Assembly (NCBI RefSeq): GCF_900239935.1
Contig: NZ_LT965929.1
Coordinates: 158,501 to 222,500 of the forward strand
DNA from: Pseudoalteromonas carrageenovora IAM 12662
GTDB lineage: Bacteria > Pseudomonadota > Gammaproteobacteria > Enterobacterales > Alteromonadaceae
DNA: 64,000 nucleotides
Direction: 5' to 3'
The position numbers were made by a program, and so were the translations under genes. The notes beneath the pieces were generated by a model. The model was not told where the DNA came from. It saw only the letters and a program-made list of their open reading frames with translations, and did no database searches. Each line of letters opens with the position of its first letter. The first letter of the stretch is position 1. This document shows positions 22,976 to 32,688 of this stretch, in pieces.

Positions 22976-24940
22976 ATGGTCAACAGCACTCTTGGCAACC
23001 ACGCCAATTTAAGCGCTTTACTTGGTCAATCAGTTAATAATACGAGTCAAACCTCTTTGGCGGCGCCAAAAAGTAACGGTGACCTTCAAGCTATTAATGC
23101 TTTACACACTAACGTGCCTAAAATAACCGACGAGCTGCTTAGCCAGTTAAATAACGAAACTACTGACGAAGCCCTAGCCAGTAATCAAAAAGTTGAGGAT
23201 GTTTTACAGCAGCAATTAACCTCACTATTTACAATATCGAGTACACCAAGCCTTAATAACTATAAACCCTCCAATGAAGAACTCGCCCTGCGCACCGTAA
23301 TAAGCTCTCAGCATGAGGGGTTATTAAAAAACGAAAACAGTACCCAATTAATTGAGCGATTAAATACGTCGGTTAAGAATATTCAGGGTGCTTATGCTAA
23401 TACCAGCGATATTTTATCGAGTTTAGGGCAACTTGGGCATGAGCAAAAAACCTTTTTAGCCTCAAGTCAGCAACGTGTTGAGCGCACGCTTAATCCGTAC
23501 ATGGAAAGCCTTAATCGCGCAAAATACGAGGATGGCGATCACAACCTGTTTGAGCTCTCGGTAAAAACTAAAGAAGGTGATGTTATAAACATTACCTTTA
23601 ACTCATCGCAAGGTTATGACGAAGAAACAGGCGAAGCCGTTGATGGCTTTAGCTTAAGTTACGAAGTAAATGGCGATTTATCTGAGGCTGAGCATAAAGC
23701 ACTTACGCAGGTGCTCAGTGGTGTTGGCGAAATGGCCGATGAATTTTTTAAAGTGAGTGAAAACTCATTTAATTCTCTTATAGTGCCAAACCAAACAGAC
23801 ATGAGTTTAGATTTTTTAGCTGGGTTTAATAGTGAGCAGCTAACAGGCTTTGATGTGTCGTTTTCAACAACGCAAAATAAAGATCCTGATTCGAAAGAGA
23901 ACACGCTTGATTTAAGTTACTCCATTGATGAAGCATCAAACCAGCAAGCACTTGTGTTTAAAGCCGCAGGTGGGCAAAACGACATTGATTTTACACTCGA
24001 TATGTCAACCATTGGCGCTAAAGACACGCAGCAAATGCAGCAGTATTTAGCGTCGCTCGATCAAAGCTTAGAAGATAGCCGAGTAAACAGTACCAAAGAC
24101 AATAAAGAGTCGGCATTTGGGCGAAAAGGTGACGAAGCAATGCTGCAGGGCTTTGCATTATTTAAAGGCGCTTTTGCAAGTATGTCGTCGGCGGCTGAGC
24201 GTTATAGCAATTTGGAGTCGCTTGCAGATCTGCACTTTAATGACGGGCGCGCTATGGTAGCCGATTTAGTTGATAACATGGTCGCAAACGATAGCCGTTA
24301 CCAAAGGCTAGGTAATAAAGCGCCGAATACATTAGGATCGGGGATTTCTAAGCTCGCTGATTTTGATGCCACTTTTTCATATGCGCTGGATAACGGCGAC
24401 TATCAACCAAAAAGCAGCATTGAATTAAGCCAAGCAACTGAGCAAAGCCAGTTAGGGGATCTTAGCGGTGTAACGCAGAGTAAAAATGTAAGTAGCCATT
24501 TTGATTATCAATACAGTCGCCCTGATTACTACAACAAAGAAGAGAGTTATAACGTAGGGACTGCGGTTAAAAATAAAGAGCTAGTGGGGCTTGATCAGTC
24601 TCACGAAGTGGATGTTGATACAAAAATGTATGCGTTTAACCCGCAAACTAACCAATATGAACTGCAAATGGCGATGCAAGAGCAAACAGTTAGTAAAAGC
24701 GACATTCGCTTAATTGACGATATTTGGCTCGAAGAAAACGAAAACAGCTACTCAATGCATAAAAAAGAGCGCGATGAGAGTGATGACAAGCAAGATGATT
24801 TTATAGAAACAAACCGTCACTCACACACCAAGCTTGTTACCTTAATTGGTGACTTAGATAAGTTAGCCGAGAATAAAGCAGTAAGGCGAGAATATTTAAC
24901 TAACTTATCGCAAGTTAATTTTTTTATGGATAAAAAGTAA
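22976..24940 (+). CDS. hypothetical protein, 654 aa, low-complexity and Ser/Asn/Asp-rich
   Basis: It has no signal peptide, membrane segment or recognised catalytic motif. The N-terminus is rich in Asn, Ser, Leu and Gln (about residues 1-110). The middle (150-400) is beta-prone and acidic, with repeated LSYEVNGD / LSYSIDEA / FDVSFSTTQNK phrases that could be related strands. The C-terminal part is helical and charged (IWLEENENSYSMHKKERDES). GGATAATC precedes the ATG. It may be a secreted or structural protein exported without a cleavable signal, but this is a guess. Confidence 0.7.
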   Translation: MVNSTLGNHANLSALLGQSVNNTSQTSLAAPKSNGDLQAINALHTNVPKITDELLSQLNNETTDEALASNQKVEDVLQQQLTSLFTISSTPSLNNYKPSNEELALRTVISSQHEGLLKNENSTQLIERLNTSVKNIQGAYANTSDILSSLGQLGHEQKTFLASSQQRVERTLNPYMESLNRAKYEDGDHNLFELSVKTKEGDVINITFNSSQGYDEETGEAVDGFSLSYEVNGDLSEAEHKALTQVLSGVGEMADEFFKVSENSFNSLIVPNQTDMSLDFLAGFNSEQLTGFDVSFSTTQNKDPDSKENTLDLSYSIDEASNQQALVFKAAGGQNDIDFTLDMSTIGAKDTQQMQQYLASLDQSLEDSRVNSTKDNKESAFGRKGDEAMLQGFALFKGAFASMSSAAERYSNLESLADLHFNDGRAMVADLVDNMVANDSRYQRLGNKAPNTLGSGISKLADFDATFSYALDNGDYQPKSSIELSQATEQSQLGDLSGVTQSKNVSSHFDYQYSRPDYYNKEESYNVGTAVKNKELVGLDQSHEVDVDTKMYAFNPQTNQYELQMAMQEQTVSKSDIRLIDDIWLEENENSYSMHKKERDESDDKQDDFIETNRHSHTKLVTLIGDLDKLAENKAVRREYLTNLSQVNFFMDKK

Positions 24941-25034
24941 CGCTTTAGAGCTGTTCACTCCTCACTCAATATTGGGTATAGTCGTTAAATGCTTTATTTA
25001 ATACCTAATTTAATATCTAATTAAGAGCAACCTT

Positions 25035-25493
25035 ATGTTTAAACAATTAATTTTATTGTGTGCTTTAAGCATGCCGTTATTAAGCTGTGCTGCTGACGCA
25101 CCATTTTCGGGGGGTATTACAACTGATGTACTGCTAAGCGACTACGACAAGTTTAACGAGCAATACAAAGCATTCACGCCAACAGCACAAGACATTGCGT
25201 TAATGCAAAAGCTAGAAGGTAAAGAGCTAATTGTATTATTTGGCACATGGTGCCACGACAGTGAGCGCGAAGTGCCGCGTTTAATTAAGTTACTAGATGA
25301 ATCAAAAGTACAACTTGCAAGCATTGAATATGTGGCCGTGGGTTACAACAAGCAAGACGATGCAGGCATTGCAAAGGCTCACGACTTGCAATACACCCCA
25401 ACGTTTATTGTTAAGCAAAATGGTAAAGAGTTAGTACGCGTAATTGAAAAGCCAACGGGGTCATTGGCACAAGATTTAACTAAGGGCTTATGA
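25035..25493 (+). CDS. thioredoxin-fold protein with a single active-site Cys, exported
   Basis: 152 aa. The N-terminus MFKQLILLCALSMPLLSC is a signal sequence with a possible lipobox (LLSC, Cys 18). The thioredoxin fold covers about 60-150: ELIVLFGTWCHDSEREVPRLIKLL has a CxxS-type centre (Cys, His, Asp, Ser) rather than CxxC, and TPTFIVKQNGKE carries the cis-Pro. Without the second Cys it cannot do standard disulfide exchange; a monothiol isomerase or binding role is possible. Stand-alone gene. Confidence 0.8.
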   Translation: MFKQLILLCALSMPLLSCAADAPFSGGITTDVLLSDYDKFNEQYKAFTPTAQDIALMQKLEGKELIVLFGTWCHDSEREVPRLIKLLDESKVQLASIEYVAVGYNKQDDAGIAKAHDLQYTPTFIVKQNGKELVRVIEKPTGSLAQDLTKGL

Positions 25494-25706
25494 GTTTAGC
25501 TTGATCATATTTGGGCTTACTGATTTAGCTAATAGATTTATGGGTAGCTGGTGAACTGCTATGAGTGTTCTCTTAAAATTACAGTGCGTGAAGACGGGTT
25601 TGATCCATTTGGCTGAGCAGAAATAGGAATTCAGCTATGGTTTGCATATCAATTAAAACAAATAAAAAACTAATTAATCTACAAGCTCGTTGTGGTATTT
25701 CTTAAT

Positions 25707-26093
25707 ATGTCTAAAGATCTACGTAAAAATTTGATTGCTGCGATTCTTAGTCCATTAATTGCATTACCAGTCCTTGGTTTTTGTTATTTTTATGCGGGTA
25801 TCGAAAACTATACTTCTGTTAGTTCATTAATTTCAGGTGTTGGTTTTGGTGTATCAATAGGGGTGGGAAGTTTATTTTATTTTTATCCTTTGATGCTCAT
25901 TTACGGATTACCTATTAGCTTATTACTCCAAAAGTTAAATTTATTTAAATTACCGGTAGTTTTAATCTTAAGCATACTTCCTGTTTTTTTACTTAGTCTT
26001 TTTAGTGAATTTAATCGTGAAACATTGGTTCTTCATTTATTGGTACTTTCAATGGGTTTAACTAGTTGGCTTATATATAATAAATTAAGGTAA
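25707..26093 (+). CDS. hypothetical membrane protein
   Basis: 128 aa from ATG 25707 (GTG 25692 is an alternative). Four predicted membrane helices: ILSPLIALPVLGFCYFYAG, VGFGVSIGVGSLFYFYPLMLIYGLPI, LPVVLILSILPVFLLSLF and LVLHLLVLSMGLTSWLIY. No family recognised. It stands alone, with 200 bases of featureless sequence upstream, and is convergent with the yeiE-like gene. Confidence 0.6.
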   Translation: MSKDLRKNLIAAILSPLIALPVLGFCYFYAGIENYTSVSSLISGVGFGVSIGVGSLFYFYPLMLIYGLPISLLLQKLNLFKLPVVLILSILPVFLLSLFSEFNRETLVLHLLVLSMGLTSWLIYNKLR

Positions 26094-26157
26094 CACCGCA
26101 ACAAGCCATTCATGTCACACAACCTTTCCCTTACGTGACTTACAGCTCACATAATCA

Positions 26158-27036
26158 CTATATACTAAACAGGCTTTTTTCGAATGCTTGCGCAGCATGC
26201 GAAGACGGTCTGTCTTTATAATGTAGTTGATACAGTGGCCTAGAGAGTTGCTCGTTATTTTTTTGGCTCAGGCGTGTTAATTTGCCTAGCTGCACTAAAT
26301 CCTCAGTAACTACATTTGGCAATAAAGCGACCCCCATACCTTGAGCAACGGCCCTAGCTATGGCTTCGTTGCTGCCTAATTGCATACTTTGCTCAGCTTG
26401 TACGCCATGTTGTGCTAATAACTTAACCGACATTTCTAAAGTGCCAGAGCCTGGCTCGCGCAGTAGCCAAAACTGCTTGTTTAACCATGCTTTTAAGTCT
26501 TTAGTGGGCTCACTGTTGCTGGGTATAACGACACTCATTAAATCGTTTTGCCAGTGCTTACTAATAATGTGCGGCTCGGTGGGTGTGCCTTCAACCAGTG
26601 CTAAATCGATAGTGCACTCTAGCAATGCGTGCTCAATTTGCGCGGTATTAGCCACTTGTACTTCTACTTTTATATGTGGGTATTGGGCGCAAAATTTGGC
26701 TAAATAAGGCGGTAGCCAATAACTGGCAATGGTGGTGCTGGTGCCTATAACTAATGTACCGCGCTTAAGCCCTGTGCGCGATTTTATATCGTCAATGGCG
26801 GCTTTTTCAATGGCAAAAATACTACGTGCGTGATCATATAGGGCTTGGCCGCCTTCGCTTAAGGTGAGCTTTTTACCTTTAGATGCACGTTCAATAAGTT
26901 GTATGTTTAGTTGATACTCAAGCTCTTTTAAAGCCTTTGATACCGCAGGCTGGCTTATAAAAAGCGCTTCGGCTGCGCCTGAAAAGCTACCGAGCTTAGC
27001 CACCGTATAAAACACCCTAAGTGCATGTAAGTTCAT
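26158..27036 (-). CDS. yeiE: LysR family regulator, YeiE-like
   Basis: 292 aa. The winged helix-turn-helix is at residues 1-60 (LHALRVFYTVAKLGSFSGAAEALFISQPAVSKALKELE), and the effector domain begins near 92 (GTLVIGTSTTIASYWLPPYLAKF). It is divergent from the yeiH gene with 137 bases between them, the same arrangement as yeiE-yeiH in enterics, where YeiE responds to sulfite. A 15-base palindrome in the gap is a plausible binding site. The symbol rests on context plus family resemblance. Confidence 0.85.
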   Translation of the reverse strand: MNLHALRVFYTVAKLGSFSGAAEALFISQPAVSKALKELEYQLNIQLIERASKGKKLTLSEGGQALYDHARSIFAIEKAAIDDIKSRTGLKRGTLVIGTSTTIASYWLPPYLAKFCAQYPHIKVEVQVANTAQIEHALLECTIDLALVEGTPTEPHIISKHWQNDLMSVVIPSNSEPTKDLKAWLNKQFWLLREPGSGTLEMSVKLLAQHGVQAEQSMQLGSNEAIARAVAQGMGVALLPNVVTEDLVQLGKLTRLSQKNNEQLSRPLYQLHYKDRPSSHAAQAFEKSLFSI

Positions 27037-27069
27037 TGTATAACCTTAAATTGCATAACTCTATACTGC

Positions 27070-27084
27070 ATAACTTTAAGTTAT
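27070..27084. promoter_or_regulatory. candidate YeiE operator, ATAACTT-T-AAGTTAT
   Basis: A perfect 7-bp inverted repeat around one base with the T-N11-A layout, in the gap between the divergent yeiE-like and yeiH genes, 34 bases from the regulator start. GCATAACTCTATACTGCATAACT just upstream contains a partial repeat. Confidence 0.5.
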
Positions 27085-27173
27085 CAAATCATGATTTTAA
27101 TATATTGGAGTTATATTTTGAACTTTCTTACAATTAAGTCAACACATCAATATGGTTTAAGTGAGGGAATATT

Positions 27174-28250
27174 ATGCTTAGCGCTATTAAAAATAGTTTT
27201 CAGCCTTTGGCTATTAATACTAAGCAATACGGCGATACGCGCTGGTGGTTAGGTATGCTGCTGGTGGTTATTTTAGCGGGGGCATCTGTTGGATTAAGTA
27301 AATTACCTATAATGCAAAGTGCGCAATTTAGCTCCTTAACAATTGGTATTGTGCTTGGCATTATTGTGGGTAACAGCGTGTTTGCGCACATTGCTACGCG
27401 TACAGATGTAGGCGTTGATTACGCTAAAAGTATATTACTCAAAGCGGGCGTTATTTTATTTGGGTTTAGAATTACTTTTGCGCAAGTAGCGGGTGTAGGC
27501 TGGCATGGCCTATTAACCGATGTGGTAATGCTGCTTGGTACGTTTATATTAGCAGTACAGCTAGGTAAGCGCGTTTTTAAGCTTGATGAACAAACAACCA
27601 TACTAATAGGTGCGGGTAGCTCTATTTGTGGCGCTGCAGCGGTAATGGCAACCGAGCCAGTTATAAAAGCTCAGGCACATAAAGTATCGGTAGCGGTGGC
27701 AACGGTTGTGGTGTTTGGCACGTTCAGTATGTTTGCATACCCAATTATGTTTGAATATATGGGTGTGAGTGAGCATGCGTACGGTATTTTTGTTGGTTCA
27801 ACCATTCATGAAGTTGCGCAAGTGGTCGCAGCAGGTACTGCGGTAAGTACCAATGCAGCCGACACCGCCGTGATTGAAAAAATGTTACGCGTGATGATGC
27901 TTGCGCCATTTTTAGTGGGCTTGTCGTTTTGGCAAAGTAAAAAGCATGCAAACATAAACGCACATGGCGGCGAGCAAAAAGCGGGTATTACAATCCCTTG
28001 GTTTGCGGTGTTATTTATAGTGGCAAGTGGCGTGCATTCGTTATCGGTTATTCCGCAAGGTGCTACAAACGCCATTGTATGGTTTGATAATATATTGCTC
28101 ACCATTGCCATGGTCGCACTTGGGCTGCGTACACATGTTGGCGCTATTCGCCAAGCGGGTATAAAGCCACTGTTATTAGCAGGTTGTTTATTTTTGTTTT
28201 TAACCTTAGGTGGCTTTGCCATTAATATAGGCATTGCTCAGCTGTTTTAA
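27174..28250 (+). CDS. yeiH: YeiH family putative sulfate/sulfite exporter (UPF0324)
   Basis: A 358-aa integral membrane protein with about ten hydrophobic helices. Family signatures include LSKLPIMQ, GIVLGIIVGNS, KAGVILFGFRITFAQV, IGAGSSICGAAAVMATEPVIKA and FVGSTIHEVAQVVAAG. YeiH proteins are proposed to export sulfite or related anions; the transport substrate is not proven. It is divergent from a YeiE-like regulator. GGGAATATT precedes the ATG. Confidence 0.92.
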   Translation: MLSAIKNSFQPLAINTKQYGDTRWWLGMLLVVILAGASVGLSKLPIMQSAQFSSLTIGIVLGIIVGNSVFAHIATRTDVGVDYAKSILLKAGVILFGFRITFAQVAGVGWHGLLTDVVMLLGTFILAVQLGKRVFKLDEQTTILIGAGSSICGAAAVMATEPVIKAQAHKVSVAVATVVVFGTFSMFAYPIMFEYMGVSEHAYGIFVGSTIHEVAQVVAAGTAVSTNAADTAVIEKMLRVMMLAPFLVGLSFWQSKKHANINAHGGEQKAGITIPWFAVLFIVASGVHSLSVIPQGATNAIVWFDNILLTIAMVALGLRTHVGAIRQAGIKPLLLAGCLFLFLTLGGFAINIGIAQLF

Positions 28251-28276
28251 ATATAACCTAAACGAGGTAGATTGGC

Positions 28277-29584
28277 TTAAATAGGCCAGTCTACTTCGTT
28301 TAAGTGATCGAGCTGCTGTGTTTTATTACTGTGCCCGTGCCATTTATTGGTATAAATACCATTTGGGTCAAACTGCTGTGTTTGCTTTTCAATATTGAAG
28401 TGCCGCCCGCCACGAGGGTCAACGCCCACACCAGCTATGTATTGCCAGTTGCCCCAGTTTGCTGCTACATCGTAATCAATTAGTTGTTGCTCAAAATAGG
28501 CTGCGCCGTACCGCCAATCAAGGCCTAACTCGTTTACTAAACAGCTTGCTGCAATTTGCCTTGCACGGTTTGAAATGTAACCCGTAGTGTTTAGTTCTTC
28601 CATAATGGCATTTACAAGCGGGTAAGGGGTTGTGCCATTACACCATGCTGCAAAACGTGTAGGTGAAAAAGTAGTGAGCGGTTTAGTTTGTTTTTGCCCT
28701 TTAAAGCTAAACAGGCTGTTGCCCGCTTTAAGTGCGTGCCATTTAAAATACTCTCGCCATAGCAATTCAAATTTAATCCAGTAAGTAGACTCGTTTGCCG
28801 TGTTGCTTTGTTCGTAATCTTCTACGGCTTTATATACTTGTTTTGCACTTAAACAACCAAAGGCAAGCCAAGTACTAAATTTGGTGGTGTTGTTAAAGCC
28901 ATCAAGTTCGTTGCGAGTCGTTTTATAAGTACTTGGCATAGCGCCTGCAAAATACTGTTTTAAATGAGCTTGCGCGTTGTTAAGCCCGCCATGCATTACG
29001 CCTTTATTTGTTATACGTTCTATAGGTTTTTTTGCGCATAAAGTTATTGGCTTAGGCAGCAAGCCGTTTGGCAAAGTTGTTGGTGTAATAGGGCTATTAG
29101 CGGCCTCTACCTTTTTACGAAAAGGGGTAAAGTGTTTGGGTAATTCGCTTAAATCAAAGGGGAGGTCACTTTGCTTAAAGAGCGTGTCTTGCTGCGACCC
29201 TGTAAATTGTGTATTGGGGCAATGTGCTTTGAGTAAGTTTATTTGGCGTTGTTCGTACAGGCCAAATTGCTCACTGTATACCACTTCATCAATATTTTGC
29301 TCATTTATACGCGCTTTTAAAAGCGATACGGGTTCGCCTTCAAGCACATGTAGGGTTTGCCCACGCTCAATAAGTGCTTGTTGTAGCTCGTACAAGCTTT
29401 GCATTAAAAACTGCTGCTTATGTTTACCGTAGGGTTTTTGTTGGTAGTTACTATTTTTAAACCAGTGCGGATTAATAACAAATACAATATCAAGCGCACA
29501 TTGCTGCAACGCAAGGTCACTAAAAATTGGGTTGTCGGATAGGCGTAAATCGTTTTGTAGCCAATATAAAATGCGTTTGCTCAT
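28277..29584 (-). CDS. DASH-type cryptochrome
   Basis: 435 aa from ATG 29584, where the family start MSKRILYWLQNDLRLSDNP begins; the frame extends 22 codons further to a GTG at 29650, which adds nothing family-like. The N-terminal photolyase alpha/beta domain (1-130) is followed by the FAD-binding helical domain with TYWIKFELLWREYFKWHA, TGYISNRARQIAASCLVNELGLDWRYGAAYFE and NWGNWQYIAGVG. DASH cryptochromes bind FAD and MTHF, repair pyrimidine dimers in single-stranded DNA and may be blue-light sensors. Convergent with yeiH. Confidence 0.93.
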   Translation of the reverse strand: MSKRILYWLQNDLRLSDNPIFSDLALQQCALDIVFVINPHWFKNSNYQQKPYGKHKQQFLMQSLYELQQALIERGQTLHVLEGEPVSLLKARINEQNIDEVVYSEQFGLYEQRQINLLKAHCPNTQFTGSQQDTLFKQSDLPFDLSELPKHFTPFRKKVEAANSPITPTTLPNGLLPKPITLCAKKPIERITNKGVMHGGLNNAQAHLKQYFAGAMPSTYKTTRNELDGFNNTTKFSTWLAFGCLSAKQVYKAVEDYEQSNTANESTYWIKFELLWREYFKWHALKAGNSLFSFKGQKQTKPLTTFSPTRFAAWCNGTTPYPLVNAIMEELNTTGYISNRARQIAASCLVNELGLDWRYGAAYFEQQLIDYDVAANWGNWQYIAGVGVDPRGGRHFNIEKQTQQFDPNGIYTNKWHGHSNKTQQLDHLNEVDWPI

Positions 29585-29699
29585 ACTTATGCTCTGGTCT
29601 TTGTAATCATTAAGTTTACGAAGCAAAAGCGGGTAGGGATTGATTTTCACTTGTATTTAATTAAGAAAGGATGAGCAAGTGTGACTTGCTCATCTAGGT

Positions 29700-30038
29700 T
29701 TACTTAAGAGATTGAGTGGCTTGGCGTATATTTTCAGATATATAGGCAATTAAATAAACAAAAACAGTGAGTGGTAAACCAAATATAAATAAGGCAATTT
29801 TGTACTTATTAGCAACAGTTGATTTAGGTAATGTAATTGCAAAGCAAACGCTCATGGCTAACCAAAATAAAGCTAAAAGTGGTGATATGTTTGATTGAGG
29901 GTTAGATAAATCACAAGTGCCAAATGAAATACTGGCAATAGATGCGTTACCTATTTCTATACACTCGTTGCTGTTAATAAGGCTTAATGTAATTACTGTT
30001 ATGATTAATACTAGTAATAGAGGTAATAAGTGTTTCAT
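29700..30038 (-). CDS. small membrane protein, paralogue of the sensor part of the next gene
   Basis: 112 aa. A signal-like first helix MKHLLPLLLVLIITVITLSLI is followed by a periplasmic loop with two Cys (NECIEIG, FGTCDLSN), then two more helices (SPLLALFWLAMSVCFAI, KIALFIFGLPLTVFVYLIAYI). The layout and many positions match residues 1-100 of the winged-helix protein encoded just upstream, so the two arose by duplication. This copy lacks the DNA-binding domain and may be a partner or modulator. It is 155 bases downstream of its paralogue. Confidence 0.7.
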   Translation of the reverse strand: MKHLLPLLLVLIITVITLSLINSNECIEIGNASIASISFGTCDLSNPQSNISPLLALFWLAMSVCFAITLPKSTVANKYKIALFIFGLPLTVFVYLIAYISENIRQATQSLK

Positions 30039-30193
30039 ATTTTTTTCCTTAATTATTTAATTTTATGGGTCGCTCTATAGCGCCTAAACAAATTAAAACG
30101 ATTGGCAAAAAATAACGATAACAAAGCCATTAACTAGTTATTATAAAGTTATAACCATGGTATTACCTTGGTTATAACTTTTATAAGTCATTA

Positions 30194-30904
30194 CTATACA
30201 ATAGGTTGTGTTTTTACTTCAGCTATAAGCTGATAACCTCGTTTCATTACAGATTTTATATATGTGGGGTTTTTTGTGTCGTTATCGTTAAGGGTCACAC
30301 GTAGTTTGCTAATAACTCGCCTAACTGCGGTGTCGGTTACAATTTGATTCTCCCATACATTATTATGTAACTCTTCAAGGCTAACTATTCTTGGTTGTTG
30401 TTCTATTAAATAGCTAAGTACCTGCATGCATTTGGGCTCTAATGTGTAGAGGTTATCTTCTTTAATTAAAGACTGCTGCATGCTGTCAAAAGTGTACTCA
30501 CCAATTATTAGCTGATTAATACTCGGTTTTTCAATAACAGCTTTTGAGTCATCAGGGTTAGGCTGAGCTGTTTTGGCTGAAGAAGTAGTTGCAGATTTTT
30601 GATAAACCCGAAATACCACCATCCCAGTTAAATTCATTAATAGTACTAACGGGCTCAGTGGGAACGCACATAGGAAAAGTAAATATTTAAACCCCACGTG
30701 TATATTTGGCTTATTAAGCATTTGCCCAAATAACACATTTAAAAGCATCCATATAATAAAATAAGGCGTAAGGGAAATTGAATCAGTTTGCTCCCCACAA
30801 ACGCCATATTTTACTCCCTCTATGTAGTTTGATGCGTCTAAACAAAACGCAGTAGCTTGGCTGCTAAATAAAATGAGTGATATAAAAATAAGTAGGTGTT
30901 TCAT
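30194..30904 (-). CDS. membrane-anchored winged-helix regulator with C-terminal DNA-binding domain
   Basis: 236 aa. Residues 1-20 are signal-like, a loop with two Cys follows (FCLDASNY, YGVCGEQ), then two hydrophobic helices (about 48-62 and 72-98). After a linker, residues 135-230 form an OmpR/CadC-type winged helix: YTLEPKCMQVLSYLIEQQPRIVSLEELHNNVWENQIVTDTAVRRVISKLR and YIKSVMKRGYQLIAEV. In CadC/ToxR the DNA-binding domain is N-terminal; here the order is reversed. It probably senses an envelope signal, perhaps through the Cys pair. Confidence 0.85.
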   Translation of the reverse strand: MKHLLIFISLILFSSQATAFCLDASNYIEGVKYGVCGEQTDSISLTPYFIIWMLLNVLFGQMLNKPNIHVGFKYLLFLCAFPLSPLVLLMNLTGMVVFRVYQKSATTSSAKTAQPNPDDSKAVIEKPSINQLIIGEYTFDSMQQSLIKEDNLYTLEPKCMQVLSYLIEQQPRIVSLEELHNNVWENQIVTDTAVRRVISKLRVTLNDNDTKNPTYIKSVMKRGYQLIAEVKTQPIV

Positions 30905-30954
30905 TAAAAAGTCCGTTTAGAAAGAGGCGGAAAATAATACCGCCTTCATTAATG

Positions 30955-32688
30955 TTAAATAGCCGATTTTTGTTTTTCTATCCAATCGTTTATAACGTCT
31001 TCAAGCACTGCCATAGGCAATGAGCCTTGGCCAATAACGGTGTCGTGAAAGCTGCGTATGTCAAATTGTGGGCCGAGTTCTTTTTCGGCTTTTGCACGCA
31101 GTTCGCGTATTTTTAGCTCGCCCATTTTGTACGAAAGCGCTTGGCCTGGCCATGAAATATAACGATCTATCTGATCTTCCACTGCGCTTTGTGGTAAGGC
31201 AGTGTGACTGGCTAGGTAATCAATTGCTTTTTGGCGGCTCCAGCCAAATGCATGAATACCGGTATCAACCACTAAGCGTACTGCACGCCACATTTCGTAA
31301 CCTAAACGGCCAAAATCACTGTACGGGCTTTGATAAAAACCAGCTTCTTTGCCTAAGCGTTCTGTGTATAGTGCCCAACCTTCGCCAAATACAGAGTGGC
31401 TAAGTGTGCGTCTAAATTCGGGTACATCTAACTCCATAGCAATGGCGTTTTGTAAGTGATGCCCAGGGATTGCTTCATGCAAGCTAAGTGCTTCTAAATT
31501 ATATAAAGGCTGCAGTTTAGGTGTTGAGGCTAAAAAGTAAGTACCAGGGGAACGGTTATCGGCCGGTGGCATATAAAATGCGCCGCGACTCGCTGAGCCT
31601 TTTATAGTAAAGGTATTACGCGGTAAATGGCCAAAGTAGGTTGGTAACTTGCCATACATTTTTTGCGTAATAAAGGCTGTTTTTTCAAGCAGGTCTTGCG
31701 CGTCTTTTGCGTAAAATTGCTCATCGGTTGCTAAAAATTCTAGAAACTCACTATAGGTGCCATCAAATTCTACTTCATCAATAATGCTTTGCATTTGCGC
31801 TTTAATACGCGCGACTTCTTTAAGGCCTAGTTCGTGAATTTTTTTAGGTGTGGCGTTTGTTGTGGTGTAGTAATTAACCGTATACTTGTAGTAATCAAGC
31901 CCGCCTTTAACGCTTGCAATACCCGGCTGCGCTCTACAGTGTGGCATATAGTCATTTTTAAAAAAGTCGTAAAAATGCTGATAGGCAGGAATTACTTTTT
32001 TTTCAATTACGGCTTTTGCTTTTTGTTTTAAGTTTGCTTTTTGCGATGCACTAAAGGTATTAGGTATACGTGTAAAGGGTTCGTAAAGGGCGCTATTTTC
32101 GGGGTTGTTAACTATGTGCGCGCTAATGCTTTGGCTGTAATTTTCAAAGGTTTTACAATAATGAGTAAAGCCTGTTTTTATACCTTCTTTCATTAAATCA
32201 ATATTTTGCTGATTAAAGTGCGGGTAGTCGGCAAGGCTGATTAAAAATGCGTTGTAATCATCAACTGTTAAAAAAGCCATGTTAGCCGGCGCTTCGGCAA
32301 AGTAAGTATGCCAGCCACTTAAAAAATTTACCGGAAAATACTTATCTTGATAAAGATAGCTTTGCTGCTCGGTTTCTCGCTCATATTTAAATAAGCGGTA
32401 GTTCATTAGCTGCTCGTTGTTGAGCGTTTTTGGGTCAATATTGGCTAAGCTTTTTAGTACGCTGTTGTTATAAGCTTGGCGCTTAGCAATGGCTTGCTCG
32501 CTCCAATTTGGTAATGTGCCGTTTGGTTTCCAACCGTCTGGATCGGTACGAAAAAATATTTTTTCAGCTTTGGCGTTTTGCCAGTGGTTATCAATAATTG
32601 TTTTTAAATCGCTGTTGCTGTCGGCAAGGCATGATAGCGAGGTGGCTGCTAAGCAAATAGCTAAAATACGTTTTTTAAACATAGTCAT
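30955..32688 (-). CDS. DUF885 family protein, predicted secreted metallopeptidase-like
   Basis: 577 aa with a signal peptide (cleavage near SLSCLA-DS). The DUF885 domain fills the rest. LEALSLHEAIPGHHLQ (about 400) carries an HExxPGHH motif like a zinc peptidase (gluzincin-type HExxH variant), and FGEGWALYTERLGKEAG follows with the downstream Glu. Family members are thought to be carboxypeptidases or dipeptidases of the periplasm. The start could be the third codon (MFKKRIL). 51 bases separate it from the winged-helix gene on the same strand. Confidence 0.85.
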   Translation of the reverse strand: MTMFKKRILAICLAATSLSCLADSNSDLKTIIDNHWQNAKAEKIFFRTDPDGWKPNGTLPNWSEQAIAKRQAYNNSVLKSLANIDPKTLNNEQLMNYRLFKYERETEQQSYLYQDKYFPVNFLSGWHTYFAEAPANMAFLTVDDYNAFLISLADYPHFNQQNIDLMKEGIKTGFTHYCKTFENYSQSISAHIVNNPENSALYEPFTRIPNTFSASQKANLKQKAKAVIEKKVIPAYQHFYDFFKNDYMPHCRAQPGIASVKGGLDYYKYTVNYYTTTNATPKKIHELGLKEVARIKAQMQSIIDEVEFDGTYSEFLEFLATDEQFYAKDAQDLLEKTAFITQKMYGKLPTYFGHLPRNTFTIKGSASRGAFYMPPADNRSPGTYFLASTPKLQPLYNLEALSLHEAIPGHHLQNAIAMELDVPEFRRTLSHSVFGEGWALYTERLGKEAGFYQSPYSDFGRLGYEMWRAVRLVVDTGIHAFGWSRQKAIDYLASHTALPQSAVEDQIDRYISWPGQALSYKMGELKIRELRAKAEKELGPQFDIRSFHDTVIGQGSLPMAVLEDVINDWIEKQKSAI

